This document shows, in pieces, positions 53,782 to 64,000 of a stretch of 64,000 nucleotides of DNA. Source of the stretch: Cycas panzhihuaensis (lineage: Eukaryota; Cycadophyta); NCBI GenBank assembly GCA_023213395.1, contig CM041465.1:58659741-58723740 (forward strand). The letters run 5' to 3'. The position numbers and the translations under genes are program-made. The notes below the pieces were generated by a model. That model did not search any database, was not told the DNA's origin, and saw nothing but the letters and a program-made list of their open reading frames with translations. Within the stretch, counting starts at the first letter, position 1. Each line of letters starts with the position of its first letter.

Positions 53782-56700
53782 TATCCCTATAATATTTAAT
53801 TTTTATAATAAAAAAAATATATCAAATATGACTTCTACTCTTTGACCATCAATCTGCTTCATTGAAAAATGATGTTGATGTCCATACAAATATATTACCA
53901 TCTACTAGATCACATGGGTAGCTAATCATTATGTCTACCAGTTGTTTAGGTAATGCCTTCATGTATATGGTTCATTAGAATGAAGTAGATCTTTATCTAG
54001 TGTATATCTCAAGAGCATGTTAAACTACCTAACCAAATAAATATCATAAAGCTAGATATTCTATCAAATATTTTATAAGTATCATCTATACTAATATATA
54101 CCAGGAGAAAACAAGTGATGGTACACTCATTAGGTCGAACACTAACTGCATCAACATATCCTTAAGTGAAGGAAGTGGTGTTAATGCCATCTTCCACAAA
54201 AACAAGGGAAAAAAATATACCATTATTAATGATGATGAGGAGGGCAAATTAGTTGTGCCTCTAAACTCAATAAACACTATTATAGATGGAAATAATGAGG
54301 GTAAATTTATTATGCCTCCAAACTCAATATTGCATCTAACATAAGCTGAAATAAATGTAGTACAAGAAACAAACTTCATTTTTGTAAATTTATTAAGTAT
54401 AGCCATTATAATAGAAATAATAATTGCAACACTTCTAATGTATACTTTATCAATCTTACTAAAATTACATACACAGTGGCTAAATAAGATGGATTTTATT
54501 ACTCAAATCTAAAATAGCCGAGGAAGAAAAAAACTTGAAAGTTCATAGCCCATGGATCTTGTGAATCCTTGATGATATTGAACTAGAATAGGCAGAGCCT
54601 ACTACTACTGCAACAAAATATAGAGTCCCAACTATAATTCTAGGCATTACATTACCCACAAAAGCTCATGAATTATTCTATTAAGTTTTAATTAAAGTTC
54701 TCATAATGCAGTAGTATACTCATCAATCATGATGAACTCTAATTATGCCTTAACTGCTTTATATCACAATAGAAAAAATTAGACTATCAAACATATTCAA
54801 TGGAACATAACTATCTAAAATTTAGCCCCAAAGAAAATGAGGTCATTTCTCAGGTCCAAGAAAACACACGTAGAAAATCAATCATCCTACTTTCAAATTC
54901 CATTCTAAATTATCACCTATAGTCTTTGGCAACATAAATGTAGGAATTCATATATCTAATACAAATTCATTGCATCATCTAAATATTTTCCTCCTCCAAC
55001 ATCATCTCCATCTTCCTCATCTTTTTATCATTTATAAAAGTTAAACTTTTACTGGTATGAAATTATTTCTACAACTAGGTTATTTGGGAATACTTTGGTT
55101 ATCATGAATTGTATCACCACACAGGGCAGACCACATGGTAGACCACAGAAAATACCTATGTATAGGTATTCAATGAATAAAAATGAAGTTGCTCCAACTA
55201 AAAGAGCATTCTAGATTTTTGCACACTTTATGACAACATTATGATCATTAATACCCTCCTATTGTATGCCTAAATATCATTATAATACAATTATGTTGCT
55301 TCAAGATTTGCAAGACTGATCATATTAGGTTCTGAAAGTAAGGACTGAATTGGTGTTGACATGATATAAGCATTATGGCAAGGTGACTATGCATCTTAAA
55401 TTATGTTCATACATAGTATTCCATCAGATAATAGAAGTCCATCACTTATCTGACCAGTAAGGTTTTCACTCTGTGCCCTACTATTAATTATTTCCTTAAT
55501 AAATGATGGATTGTGTTCCATATTTAAAAGGTTTGGTTCACCTTTCTTATTAGAAGAGATTGTCTGATTATATACAGCTATAGGAAATAATTGATGGGGT
55601 CCCAAACCTTTGTTCAATGATATTATATCATTATCTAGATTGAGAATCTTTCCAGTATGTCCTTTAAATTTCTAATAAATATAGGATGTAAGGTAACCAT
55701 TAGAAAATTTTCTAGTTTACACCTTTTGTAATAACTAGTTCTTAAAATCATATACAAAAGCTTTTATTTTTACTCTAACTATTGAATACAAGTATGTGAT
55801 GCATCTACCATAGGTAGAGGCATTTAAGTAATGGATGGGTAAGGAAAAAAAACATTATATATCCTTTTATGTAGGTTGTAGAATAATGAAGATAATATCT
55901 ACAGGGGAATATGTATCCATTGCCTAGAAAATCACAACATACCGAGCCCCATGAAATTATCCTTTAAATGGATTTTATAAATAGGCTTTAAATTTCTAAA
56001 ATTTCCATCATATTAAATCCAAATAGATTAAAACACCTAGAGTCATCATTTGAAGTAGAGATGTAAACACACTATTCCTAAAAATAAATAAATAGACTCA
56101 AAGTCTATATTTTTTTAAACTAGTCATGTGTTTATCCTTGGTTTTGAAAATAAATTCTACATTCCATGTTCCATTTCTTATAATCCTTACTAGGGCTTTC
56201 TTGATATCATTAGGGCAACATTTGAGATGAGGTTCAAAGGATTGAGGTTAGAATCACTTTTACGTATGACACTGAATTCGATGCTAGGATTTGGTAGATC
56301 AAGAGAGCAGTATTAACTGTGTTGTATAGGAGATTTGATATCGTAAACTTTTGTAGATTTATCTTAAGAGGGAAGGGAATTAGAGTTAAAAGCTTGTTAA
56401 GTTTGTTTATGGGTATAAGGGAAATGTCTTATACCCCTTTTAATACCCACAAAATCTTTCCACTAGCTTGACCTATATTTACATCTATCATTTTCTCTAG
56501 TTTTACCCCAACCATAAAAATTAATAGCTTTTAATCCAAATTTAATTTAGTACATTCTACCTTATTTCCTTCACTAGTCACATCTCTATGTAGGATTTTC
56601 ATAACTTTAGAGGATGAAAATATGGTTGCTGTTGAAAGAATATATTAAAATGGGACTAGAATAATGGCACCTGTATGTTTAGCTCCATAGTTACTACCAT

Positions 56701-56856
56701 GACTCATGCACTCATAACACTATTAAAAGTGGATTGATTTGGTTTAATGCTTCCTCATTATATTTGAGCAAAAAGCTTATGGCATATTAATAGGTATAAA
56801 GGCACATGATAACCACATTTAAGAGGTACTATCATGAGGATGGCTACCTCTCAAAA
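53782..56856 (-). other. Interior of the non-coding LTR element
   Basis: About 3.1 kb with no gag, protease, RT, RNase H or integrase motif in minus-strand reading. The longest minus-strand frames are 54406-54086 (106 codons, hydrophobic, Phe/Leu/Ser-rich, includes a repeated NLPSLFPSIIVFIEF / NLPSSSSLIMVYF pattern) and 55617-55396 (73 codons, polar, GPHQLFPIAVYNQTISSNKK). Neither resembles a family I know. The two halves of the first frame suggest a ~60-bp internal duplication. Could be a LARD-type non-coding interior or a gag too decayed to name. Confidence 0.45.
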
Positions 56857-56871
56857 CTTGCTCTAATACCA
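56857..56871 (-). other. Primer-binding site of the non-coding element
   Basis: The minus strand reads TGGTATTAGAGCAAG, one C-to-T from the initiator tRNA-Met complement, two bases inside the LTR. Confidence 0.8.
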
Positions 56872-56873
56872 AA

Positions 56874-57194
56874 TGAAAGTATATACACACTCAATATGTG
56901 AGAAACAAAATGAACAACGATTAAACTGGTATAAAATCTCTTGATTGTATATCATATTAAGTGTATACATATAAGAATAATATAAATCCATTACATGATA
57001 TGGTAATACGAAGGGTTGATGATGTAAGTTGATACATGGCACCTTGTATGATCAAGTTACAATGATATTACAAAATATTGTATGCACAATAGACCTCGCA
57101 TATTTACAATTATAACATTAAGTCGTTACTAATCCTAACTATGACAATAGGACCCTTAATACATATCTCATAAATCAAACATTATTTTCTAATA
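56874..57194 (-). repeat. 5' LTR of the non-coding element
   Basis: 321 bp, plus-strand view TGAAAGTATATAC...TTTCTAATA, followed by GATTG. Confidence 0.82.
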
Positions 57195-57199
57195 GATTG

Positions 57200-57414
57200 G
57201 ACTCAATATAATCATATTCTACATTTGAGAAAAAAAATAAACTTATTAGTATTCAGTTCTATAGAATTATTTGAGGGTTCATATGTGAATGGTTAACTAC
57301 TTTGTTGAGTCACTATATTTTATATTGATTTTTTTTTTTTTATCTCTATTTTTTTTAGGGAATTATGCCTATGTGAAATTAGTTTAGTGTCATTGTATAT
57401 GTGTATTTTTCATT
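57200..57414. other. Flank and leader remnant before copia gag
   Basis: AT-rich, with T-runs at 57328-57342 and 57349-57358. No LTR end or primer site for the following copia element was found. Confidence 0.4.
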
Positions 57415-58200
57415 ATGGAAAAGTTTGTTCCTCTAGTCATTTTCAACGAGAATAACTTCATTGAATGGAAGGCAAATATGGAATTGGTTCTCATGGTGGA
57501 CCAACTTTAGGGCATTACTAAATCTAAATTATTGGATAACCCTTTGTTTGAGAAAGAGCGTATATGTGTAGATGAGAAATGGTTTATGGTTGTGGGTTTG
57601 CTTAAGTTATCTTTAGGTCCAAGCCATAGAGCTTTAATCCACAACCTTAAATCACCTTATAAGACCTGGATAAAGTTGTGTGAGATGTTTAAAAAAAAGA
57701 AAACTAACCATCGTGTTGCTCTTATATGGATTAGTTGAATTCAAAGGTAAAGGATGAGAATAACATAATTGCATACCCGAATAATACCATTGATTTAGGA
57801 ATGGGTTGGTTAAATTGAAGCTAAACTCAATTGATAATGCACTACTCTTTATGATTATCATATCAAAATTATTAGTTGCATTTGGAACCATCCAAACTAT
57901 CTATTTAAGAGATGAAGTTATGGAGGGTGAATCATTTGAGTCACTAAAGAACTTGATTCTAGTTGAGGATACCAAGTTGAAGCATCATGGAATGCTTATT
58001 GGTTCATAATCAAATTAGGCCTTGGTCATGAAGACACAAAGGAAAGATATTATTCAGGAGGGTAAGTCCACACAAAAAATAAGAGAGACATCTCAAGAAA
58101 AGAAGAAGTTTATGAGTAAGTATAATTATGATAAGAAAGAGGACCATAAAGAGAAGAATTGCTAGTTCAAAAAGTGGGACAAGAATAAGGCTAACCAAGA
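57415..58200 (+). pseudogene. gag: Copia gag remnant
   Basis: ATG at 57415 reads MEKFVPLVIFNENNFIEWKA, then NMELVLMVDQL, a TAG, GITKSKLL, FMVVGLLKLSLGPSHRALIHNL and KTWIKLCEMFKKKK, clearly the same gag lineage as the copy at 14757-14320 (UBN2 capsid). 57532-57738 is the longest clean piece (68 codons). After two frameshifts it continues with SIDNALLFMIIISKLL and a Lys/Glu-rich segment with EDHKEKNC and FKKWDKNK, where the zinc knuckle should be (58130-58190). Unlike the 13-kb copy, the region downstream is not deleted, so this copy shows what that one lost. Confidence 0.8.
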
Positions 58201-59570
58201 TGATAAGAGAAAGAGTATAACAGTATATTGTGTTAGGGCATTAATGTTGTTAATAAAGTTAAATAAGAAAGACTATTGGATTCCAAACTTTGGAGCACAA
58301 AAACATATAACCTATCAGAAGTAAAACTTTGATGCCTTGAATGTAGGTTTAAGTGATGCTAATGTTATTCTCATAAATAATCATGCATTGCCTATGGAAG
58401 GTGTTGGTTCCATTTTGCTTTTAGGAGGCATGTTTAATAAGGTTTATTATGTACCAAATCTATAAACAAGGTATGAAATTTGAGCTTTATAATAATAGAT
58501 GCATGGTTATGGATATTAAGAAGAACTTCTCTATTATTGTTAATAGAAAAGTTGAAGATAACTTTTAGATGTTTGATAAATTTAAAGCCCAAAAAGAATC
58601 TTATACTTTTATTGTTAGTGTTGATGATATAAGTAAGATAGGGCATGAGTGTTTAGGACATCTTAACTACAAGAGAATTAATCTTATGAATAGGTTAAAG
58701 ATGGTTATTGGTTTACCACATGTTCCATATTTAGAAGGTATTTGTGAAGGATGTATATATCGAAAGCACCATCACTATAAGCTAGGGATTGTGCCTAGAG
58801 AGTAAAGGAGAAAGTTGGAACTCATGTATACTAATTTGATAGGGCCACTATCAAATCCTTCTATATTAGATGCTTATTTATTCTTGTGTTTATAGATGAT
58901 TATAGTAGGAAAGCCTAAATCTTCTTCTTAAAAAATAAGTCTAATATGTTTGATCACTTTTGTGAATGGAAAGTTTGAGTCAAGAATGAAAGTGATAAGA
59001 AAACAAAGTTTTTGAGAAGTAATAATAGAAAGGAGTATGACAATAATATCTTTAATAAATTCTACCTTGATCATGGTATCAAACAAGAACTAATCATCCT
59101 ACATATCCTATATCAAAATGGTATTGCAAAATGGAAGAATCATACCATGATAGAGATGGTGAGGTGTATGGTACATGCAAAGAATCTACTACCAATGTTT
59201 TGGTAGAAGCTAATGTGACAGCTATTTATATTCTAAATAGAGTACCTATGAAACTTATTCATGGAATTTCCCTCAAGGAGTGTTGGACTAATTAGAAACC
59301 TTCCATTAATTATTTCAAGGTAATTAAGTATATTGCATATGCACACATCCTAGACATACATCAAAAGAAGTTAGATCATAAGAGTTTGAAGTCTATCTTT
59401 GTGGGGTACTTAGAAGAGAATAAAGCTTATAAACTTTGGGATCTATATGGGAAGAAGCTTTTAGCTTGTGAGGATGTTAAGTTTGATGAGTCATTGATGT
59501 ACCATGCTAAGAGGTCATTTGAAGATAGATTCTATCCTCCACTTCTTCCATTTTCAAGTTAAATTTTAAT
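58201..59570 (+). pseudogene. pol: Copia protease and integrase remnant
   Basis: Protease near 58275: DYWIPNFGAQKHITY, so the catalytic 'lDSGA' reads PNFGA (Asp and Ser lost). GAG-pre-integrase at 58569-58805 (78 codons): GHECLGHLNYKRINLM and CEGCIYRKHHH, the zinc-binding HHCC motif. The core continues with frameshifts (LIGPLSNPS, then 'LRSNNRKEY', HGIKQELIILHILYQNGIAKWKNHTMIEMVRCM at 59065-59175, where 'YTPQQNGvaERkNRTimEM' is expected). C-terminal module at 59340-59520: HILDIHQKKLDHKSLKSIFV, GYLEENKAYKLWD. Stops and frameshifts throughout. Confidence 0.82.
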
Positions 59571-61010
59571 AAGTATATAAGTCAAGGATCGAAGAATTAT
59601 GTTAGAAATAGAAGCAAGACTATATATGAGTAATAATAAGGAGTTGTCATAAGAGGAGACATGTATAACATTACATGTTCTATTATGGGATAGGAGGACT
59701 ATTAAGGAATCTAGTGTGATAGTGGAAGATCTTGAAAATAGATGATAAATGAGAAGTTAGCATGCTAGTTAAACTTTAGTGGTAGATACCAATAATTCCA
59801 ACAATCCTATTTCATATGAAGAAGTAAAAGAAGATCCATGATGGAGAGATACATTAGAGGAGGAGTATAGTTTAATTATAAAAAATGATACATGGGATTT
59901 AATTCCCTTACCTACATCCAAGAACCCAGTTTGTTGCAAGTGGGTCTATAAGATGAAGTTTCACTCTAATTGAGAGATAGATAAGTATAAGGCTAGACTT
60001 GTTATGTAGGGATTTAAATGAAAAGAAGGAATAAATTATGAGGAGATATTTTCATTAGTCTCTAAGATGATAACAATTAAATTGATCTTTACTTTGGCAT
60101 CTATATATAGTTTGGAGTTACACTAGATGGAATTAAGTCAACATTCATTAATGAAGACTTGAAATAAGAGATTTATATGACTTAACCTCTTGGTTTTGTG
60201 AAGGAAGGATAGGAGCATTTAGTGTGTTATTTGAAAAAATCTCTCTATGGATTAAAATAAGCACCTCATGCTTAGTATGACAAGATAGATACTAGATTAA
60301 AAGAGGATGGTTTTGTGATATTAGAATTGGAGCCAAGTCTTTATATTTAAAGGAATGAAGCTACAATAGTTATTATTGTATTGTATGTTAACAACCTTAT
60401 TGTTACAGGCAACTGTAATAGGACTATTACAACTACAAAGTCCTATTTGGGACATGCTTTCGATATGATGAATCTCAAGCCATTTTATTACTTCTTAGGC
60501 ATTAAAGTTAAGTAAATGTATGATTGCATCATGATGTTATAATCAAGGTATGCAAAAAACTTACTTGAGATATTTAATATGAAGGATTACAAACTAGTGA
60601 AAACACCATGTGTAAAGGGTATCAAGCTCCTAAAATATATAAATAAGCCAGTTGTAGATAAGTCTTTATATCAACAATTAATAAGGAGTTTGATAAACTT
60701 AACTTATGCTAGGACTGATATTACTTATACAATTGGATTGGTATCTCATTACATGCACCAAGAACCATATTGGGTTGCTACAAAGAGGATTCTGAACTAT
60801 GTTAAGAGAACACTTAATCTTGGCCTTAAATAGCTTTGAGGTGGAGAGGTAAACTTGCATGGGTATACTAATATAGATTAGGGTGGAAATACTAAAGATA
60901 AGAAATCAACTATTTGATACATTTTTGGTATCAACAACTAATTTATAATATGGTAGTCTAAAAACCAAACCATCATTACATTATATTCTACATAAAGTAC
61001 AAATGGGGAT
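59571..61010 (+). pseudogene. pol: Copia RT-RNase H remnant
   Basis: RT N-terminus near 59840: YSLIIKNDTWDLIPLPTSK, CCKWVYKMKFHSN; then the finger and palm blocks with stops. The catalytic box at 60384-60395 reads YVNN instead of YVDD, so both Asp are lost. A 'PFYYFLGIKV'-like block near 60480 follows. 60579-60833 (84 codons): KDYKLVKTPCVKGIKLLKY, SLYQQLIRSLINLTYARTDITY, NYVKRTLNLGLK. RNase H traces follow to about 61010 (DAD lost, 'STIxYIFGINN', 'YSTxSTN'). No polypurine tract or 3' LTR is evident after it. Same lineage as the elements at 11.5-19.2 kb. Confidence 0.82.
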
Positions 61011-61340
61011 AGTGTAAAATAGTAATCAACCCATATTGTGAAAATTATTAACGAATTTCTAAAGGATGGTGGTGTTAAAAAACACTGGTGAATATTTCAC
61101 CATAAATATATAGTCGAGACATTTGGAGGGAGCCTGCCATTGATCGACATTTTTTTTTCAAATTAAAATAATAAAATAATATGTACCTCTTTCCTAAGTC
61201 AGTTGTAGATGGATGAAGGTAGCCTTATGGATTCCCAATGCCTTTATATAAACCTTTAACAAAATGAACAATATATTCTAATATTCTTCTCCATAATGTT
61301 TATTTTATATAACTCTAAGCTTATCTCTAAATTTATGGAA
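61011..61340. other. Boundary between two opposed copia remnants
   Basis: No feature recognised; no LTR or target duplication located. A T-run lies at 61150-61158. Confidence 0.4.
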
Positions 61341-63060
61341 CTTAACTTTCCCAAGTGCTTGTGAAAATGTTTGTTGTCTAATCTTTCATGTTGTAATAAA
61401 CCAACTCTATTTCTCTTACTTAGACAAGTTCTAAAATAAAATGATGTTGCATCTTAATGTGTTTAGTTCTTCCATGAAAAGCTAGATTACATGTCATTTG
61501 AATAATGCTCTGATTATCACACCATATTTTAGTAGGACCATCCTATTTCAACTAAAGATCATAAAGTAAACGATATAACCAAACCATTTCACATCTATCT
61601 GATACTACTACCTTATACTCTACTTCAACTATAGATAAGAAGATGGCATTTTACTTTTTGATATACCATGCTATAGCTACTAACCTAAATTGAAGATATA
61701 TCCAGAAGTAGACTTTATATCATCAACATCACCTACCCAATCTGAATCTGTATATCCAATCAACCTAAATTTTGATGAAGGTTTGTAATATAGCCTATAG
61801 TCTATCATTCCCTTTAGATACTGTAGAATATATTTAGCCACTTGACAATGTATAGATTTAGGATGTTATATAAATCTTGGCACAACAGTAATTGCATGCA
61901 TAATATATGGTCATATTGATGTCAAGTATATTAGGCTTCTACTCAAGTATCTATATAATGTAGGGTCCACTAGTGTAGAATCATCAAGTTTGACTAGTTT
62001 TATTCCAACTTTTGCTGGTATGGACAAGACTTTACAATCACTCATCCTGAACTTTTGGAGTAAGTCTAAGGCATATTTCCTTTGGGAGATAAAAATACTA
62101 TCGTCATCTTGCCAAAGTTCCAATCCTAAGAAGTAATGCATTAACCCCAAGTTTATCATTTCAAACTCTTTGCACATGTCATCATTAAATTTTTGAGAAA
62201 GATAGGAGTTATTTCTTGTATAGATCAAGTCATAAATATAATGTCCCATAATCAATATGGAATCTCCTTTGATTTTGATGTATAGATTTGGATCTGATTG
62301 GGTTCTCTCAAATCCTTGATCTCTAAAATATTTATTTATCTTAGAGTACCATGCTCTAGGTGCTTATCTTAAACCATAAAGTGCCTTTTTAAGTTTATAC
62401 ACTTTACTTTCTTCCTCCCTTACTTCAAAACCTTTTGGTTGTTGAATATATATTTCCTATTTAATGTAGCCATTAGGAAAGGCGCTCTTGATGTCTATTT
62501 GGTAAACATCCCAATATTTTTGGGCTACTAGATTTAACATTATTTGAATTATTTTCATTCAACTAATAGGGGTAAATATTTCATTATAATCTATACCTTC
62601 TTTTCATATATATCCTTTGGCAAGAAGTCTAGCTTTACGTTCACCAATAGACCTATCAAATTTAAACTTAGTCTTCTAGACCTATTTGGTTCTAATTATT
62701 GTTTTGTTGGGAGGAAGATCAACGGATTCCTACGTATCATTTTTTACTATAGAATTATACTCCTCTTCCCTAGCTTTCTTTCATTCATCATGAGTATCTT
62801 CCTCTTCAAAAGTTTGAGGCTTATGGACTTCCATTACTTAGCTCATTAGGGTGAAGTTAACTCAATATGAATGAGTAGATCTCTCATCAAAGTTATTATC
62901 TAATATATTGTCTAAGTCATGACTTCTTTGAATCCATTTGGGAAACCTTTAAGGTTGAGTAGAGGTTCTCGCATTGCTTGGCCTTGATGCACTCATATTT
63001 TACCTTGAATCCTGTCTTAGTGTTACATATGTAGATCTTGGAGATGAATCAAGCTTAATC
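61341..63060 (-). pseudogene. pol: Copia RT-RNase H remnant
   Basis: Minus strand. Linker and RT N-terminus at 62990-62700 (NFTLMS, EEEYNSIVKNDT, VDLPPNKTIIRTK), a KARLLAKGY block near 62630, NEIFTPIS near 62575, YQIDIKSAFLNGYIK near 62480, VYKLKKALYGLR near 62380. The clean 114-codon frame 62255-61911: the catalytic box at 62240-62229 reads YIYD instead of YVDD (first Asp to Tyr), then FEMINLGLMHYFLGLELWQDDDSIFISQRKYALDLLQKF and LYRYLSRSLIYLTSI. RNase H traces run to about 61350 with 'VEYKVVVSDRCEMVW'-like and 'NMTCNLAFHGRTKHIKMQHHF'-like readings. No 3' LTR recognised beyond it. Confidence 0.83.
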
Positions 63061-64000
63061 ATAATATTCTTGCCTTGTCTTGGACATAATCTAATTGATA
63101 ATAGTCATCCTCTTTGAATACAATATCTTTGCTAATTAGAACCTTTCTTTCTTTTGGTTCATACACCTTATATAATTTTGACATATCACTATACCTAATG
63201 AATATGCACTTAGTACTTTTTTTATCAAGTTTAGTCCTTTTTATTTTGGGACATGGGCATAGGCTAAACATCCAAAGATTCTCAAGTGATGAATACTAGG
63301 TTTATAACCTATCCATGCTTCTTTTGGTATGATCCACCTAAGGGCCTTGGTGGTATACCTATTTATAAGGTAAACCATAGCATGGATAACTTTTGCTCAA
63401 AATTCATATCTTAATTTATTGTCTTTAAGCATGCACCTAGTTAGTTTAACTATGATGCAATTTTTATATTTAGTAACCTCATTTTGTTGTGATGTGTAGG
63501 AGTCTGTGTATTTCCTTTTAATACCATGGTAGGTATAATAGGTATTAAATTTGCTAGAAATAAACTCTCCCCTATTATCAGATCTTAAGGAAAGTATCTT
63601 GAATCTACTTTTCTTCTCCATAAAGGTTTTGATATCTACAAAGAATTGAAATGCATCTGACTTAAATTTTAAAAAATAGACCCATGTCTTTATTGTATAA
63701 TTATCAATGAAAGTAAGGAAATACTTTGCACTAACTAGAGATGGGACATCCATTAGACCACAAAGATCTATGTAGATTAATTGAAGTGGCCCCTTTACTC
63801 TATAACTTCCATCAAGAAAAGTTTCTCTATGTTGCTTGCCTAGGAGTCAGCCCTCATAAGTGTCTTTGTCAGCTTCAATTTATGGTAGTCCTTAAACCAC
63901 ATTCATTCTTTTTATAAGGGCTAAGCTTCTATAGTTTAGGTGGCCAAACCTTTTATGCCACATGTTACTATCTATCTTCATTGTTGTCTTTAATGCATAG
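63061..64000 (-). pseudogene. pol: Copia integrase remnant, running off the window
   Basis: Minus strand from the window end. GAG-pre-integrase with MWHKRFGHLNYRSLALI at about 63960-63910 and a degraded 'C..C..GKQHRE' (GKQHRETF at about 63840-63815). 63753-63397 (118 codons): MDVPSLVSAKYFLTFIDNYTIKTWVYFLK, LRSDNRGEF and SSKFNTYYTYHGIKR, with the first two Asp of the DDE triad, then YTSQQNEVTKYKNCIIVKL where 'YTPQQNGVaERKNRTi' is expected (Gly and Glu altered). C-terminal module 63271-63059: KSTKCIFIRYSDMSKLYKVYEP. Protease and gag should lie beyond 64000. Confidence 0.85.

Larger units (their letters stand above)
40497..57194 (-). mobile_element. Non-coding LTR element interrupted in its 3' LTR
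   Basis: A minus-strand LTR unit with 5' LTR 56874-57194 (321 bp), primer site at 56857-56871, and a 3' LTR that aligns to the same sequence but in two pieces, 40497-40686 and 53646-53781 (326 bp together). GATTA (40492-40496) and GATTG (57195-57199) are the target duplication. Between the two LTR pieces sit a solo-LTR-like block and the 12.4-kb tandem gypsy. The proper interior is 53782-56873, about 3.1 kb, without any recognisable gag or pol. Probably a large non-autonomous (LARD-like) element, or a coding element decayed beyond recognition. Confidence 0.75.

Overview
The window is plant nuclear DNA, AT-rich and made almost wholly of LTR retrotransposons in several stages of decay. The evidence is Ty1/copia and Ty3/gypsy (chromovirus-type) coding remnants, primer-binding sites complementary to the 3' end of plant initiator methionine tRNA (TGGTATCAGAGC and decayed forms), polypurine tracts beside LTRs, 5-bp target-site duplications (TSDs), and stop codons of the kind left by C-to-T decay of methylated DNA. 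I see no convincing host protein-coding gene, tRNA, rRNA or CRISPR array. A seed plant with a large, repeat-rich genome fits, but nothing here fixes the species.

Layout. 0-5.6 kb: an eroded minus-strand Ty3/gypsy gag followed by low-complexity and tandemly repeated DNA. 5.7-7.9 kb: a plus-strand copia RT-RNase H remnant with a duplicated 3' end. 7.87-10.3 kb: a minus-strand copia gag, leader and 5' LTR. 11.5-19.2 kb: a minus-strand copia element (TSD CTTAG) whose integrase is split by a second copia of the same lineage (13.0-16.5 kb, TSD GAAGG) that has a large gag-RT deletion. 19.6-30.4 kb: the integrase and chromodomain of an old minus-strand chromovirus, cut by two copia insertions (19.95-24.95 kb minus; 25.8-30.3 kb plus). 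31.26-31.81 kb: a 550-bp TA/TG microsatellite. 33.4-39.6 kb: a plus-strand LTR fragment split by a minus-strand copia element, which itself contains a lone LTR with a C-rich polypurine complement.

40.5-57.2 kb is the most striking region. A minus-strand LTR element with no recognisable pol (TSD GATTA/GATTG) has its 3' LTR split by what looks like a solo LTR, and that is split by a young chromovirus arranged LTR-internal-LTR-internal-LTR with a single TSD (TTCTC) round the whole 12.4 kb. The two gypsy copies share several stops and frameshifts but also differ by private one-base indels. This suggests the element was already defective when it was duplicated by recombination between LTRs, and that part of the remaining damage is recent or is consensus error.

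57.4-61.1 kb is a decayed plus-strand copia of the same gag lineage as the 13-kb element. 61.3-64.0 kb is a minus-strand copia pol that runs out of the window. The genes do not form host operons: each gag-PR-RT-RNase H-IN set belonged to one element, and most are dead. All identifications were made by reading translations and aligning repeats by eye; divergence estimates are approximate.
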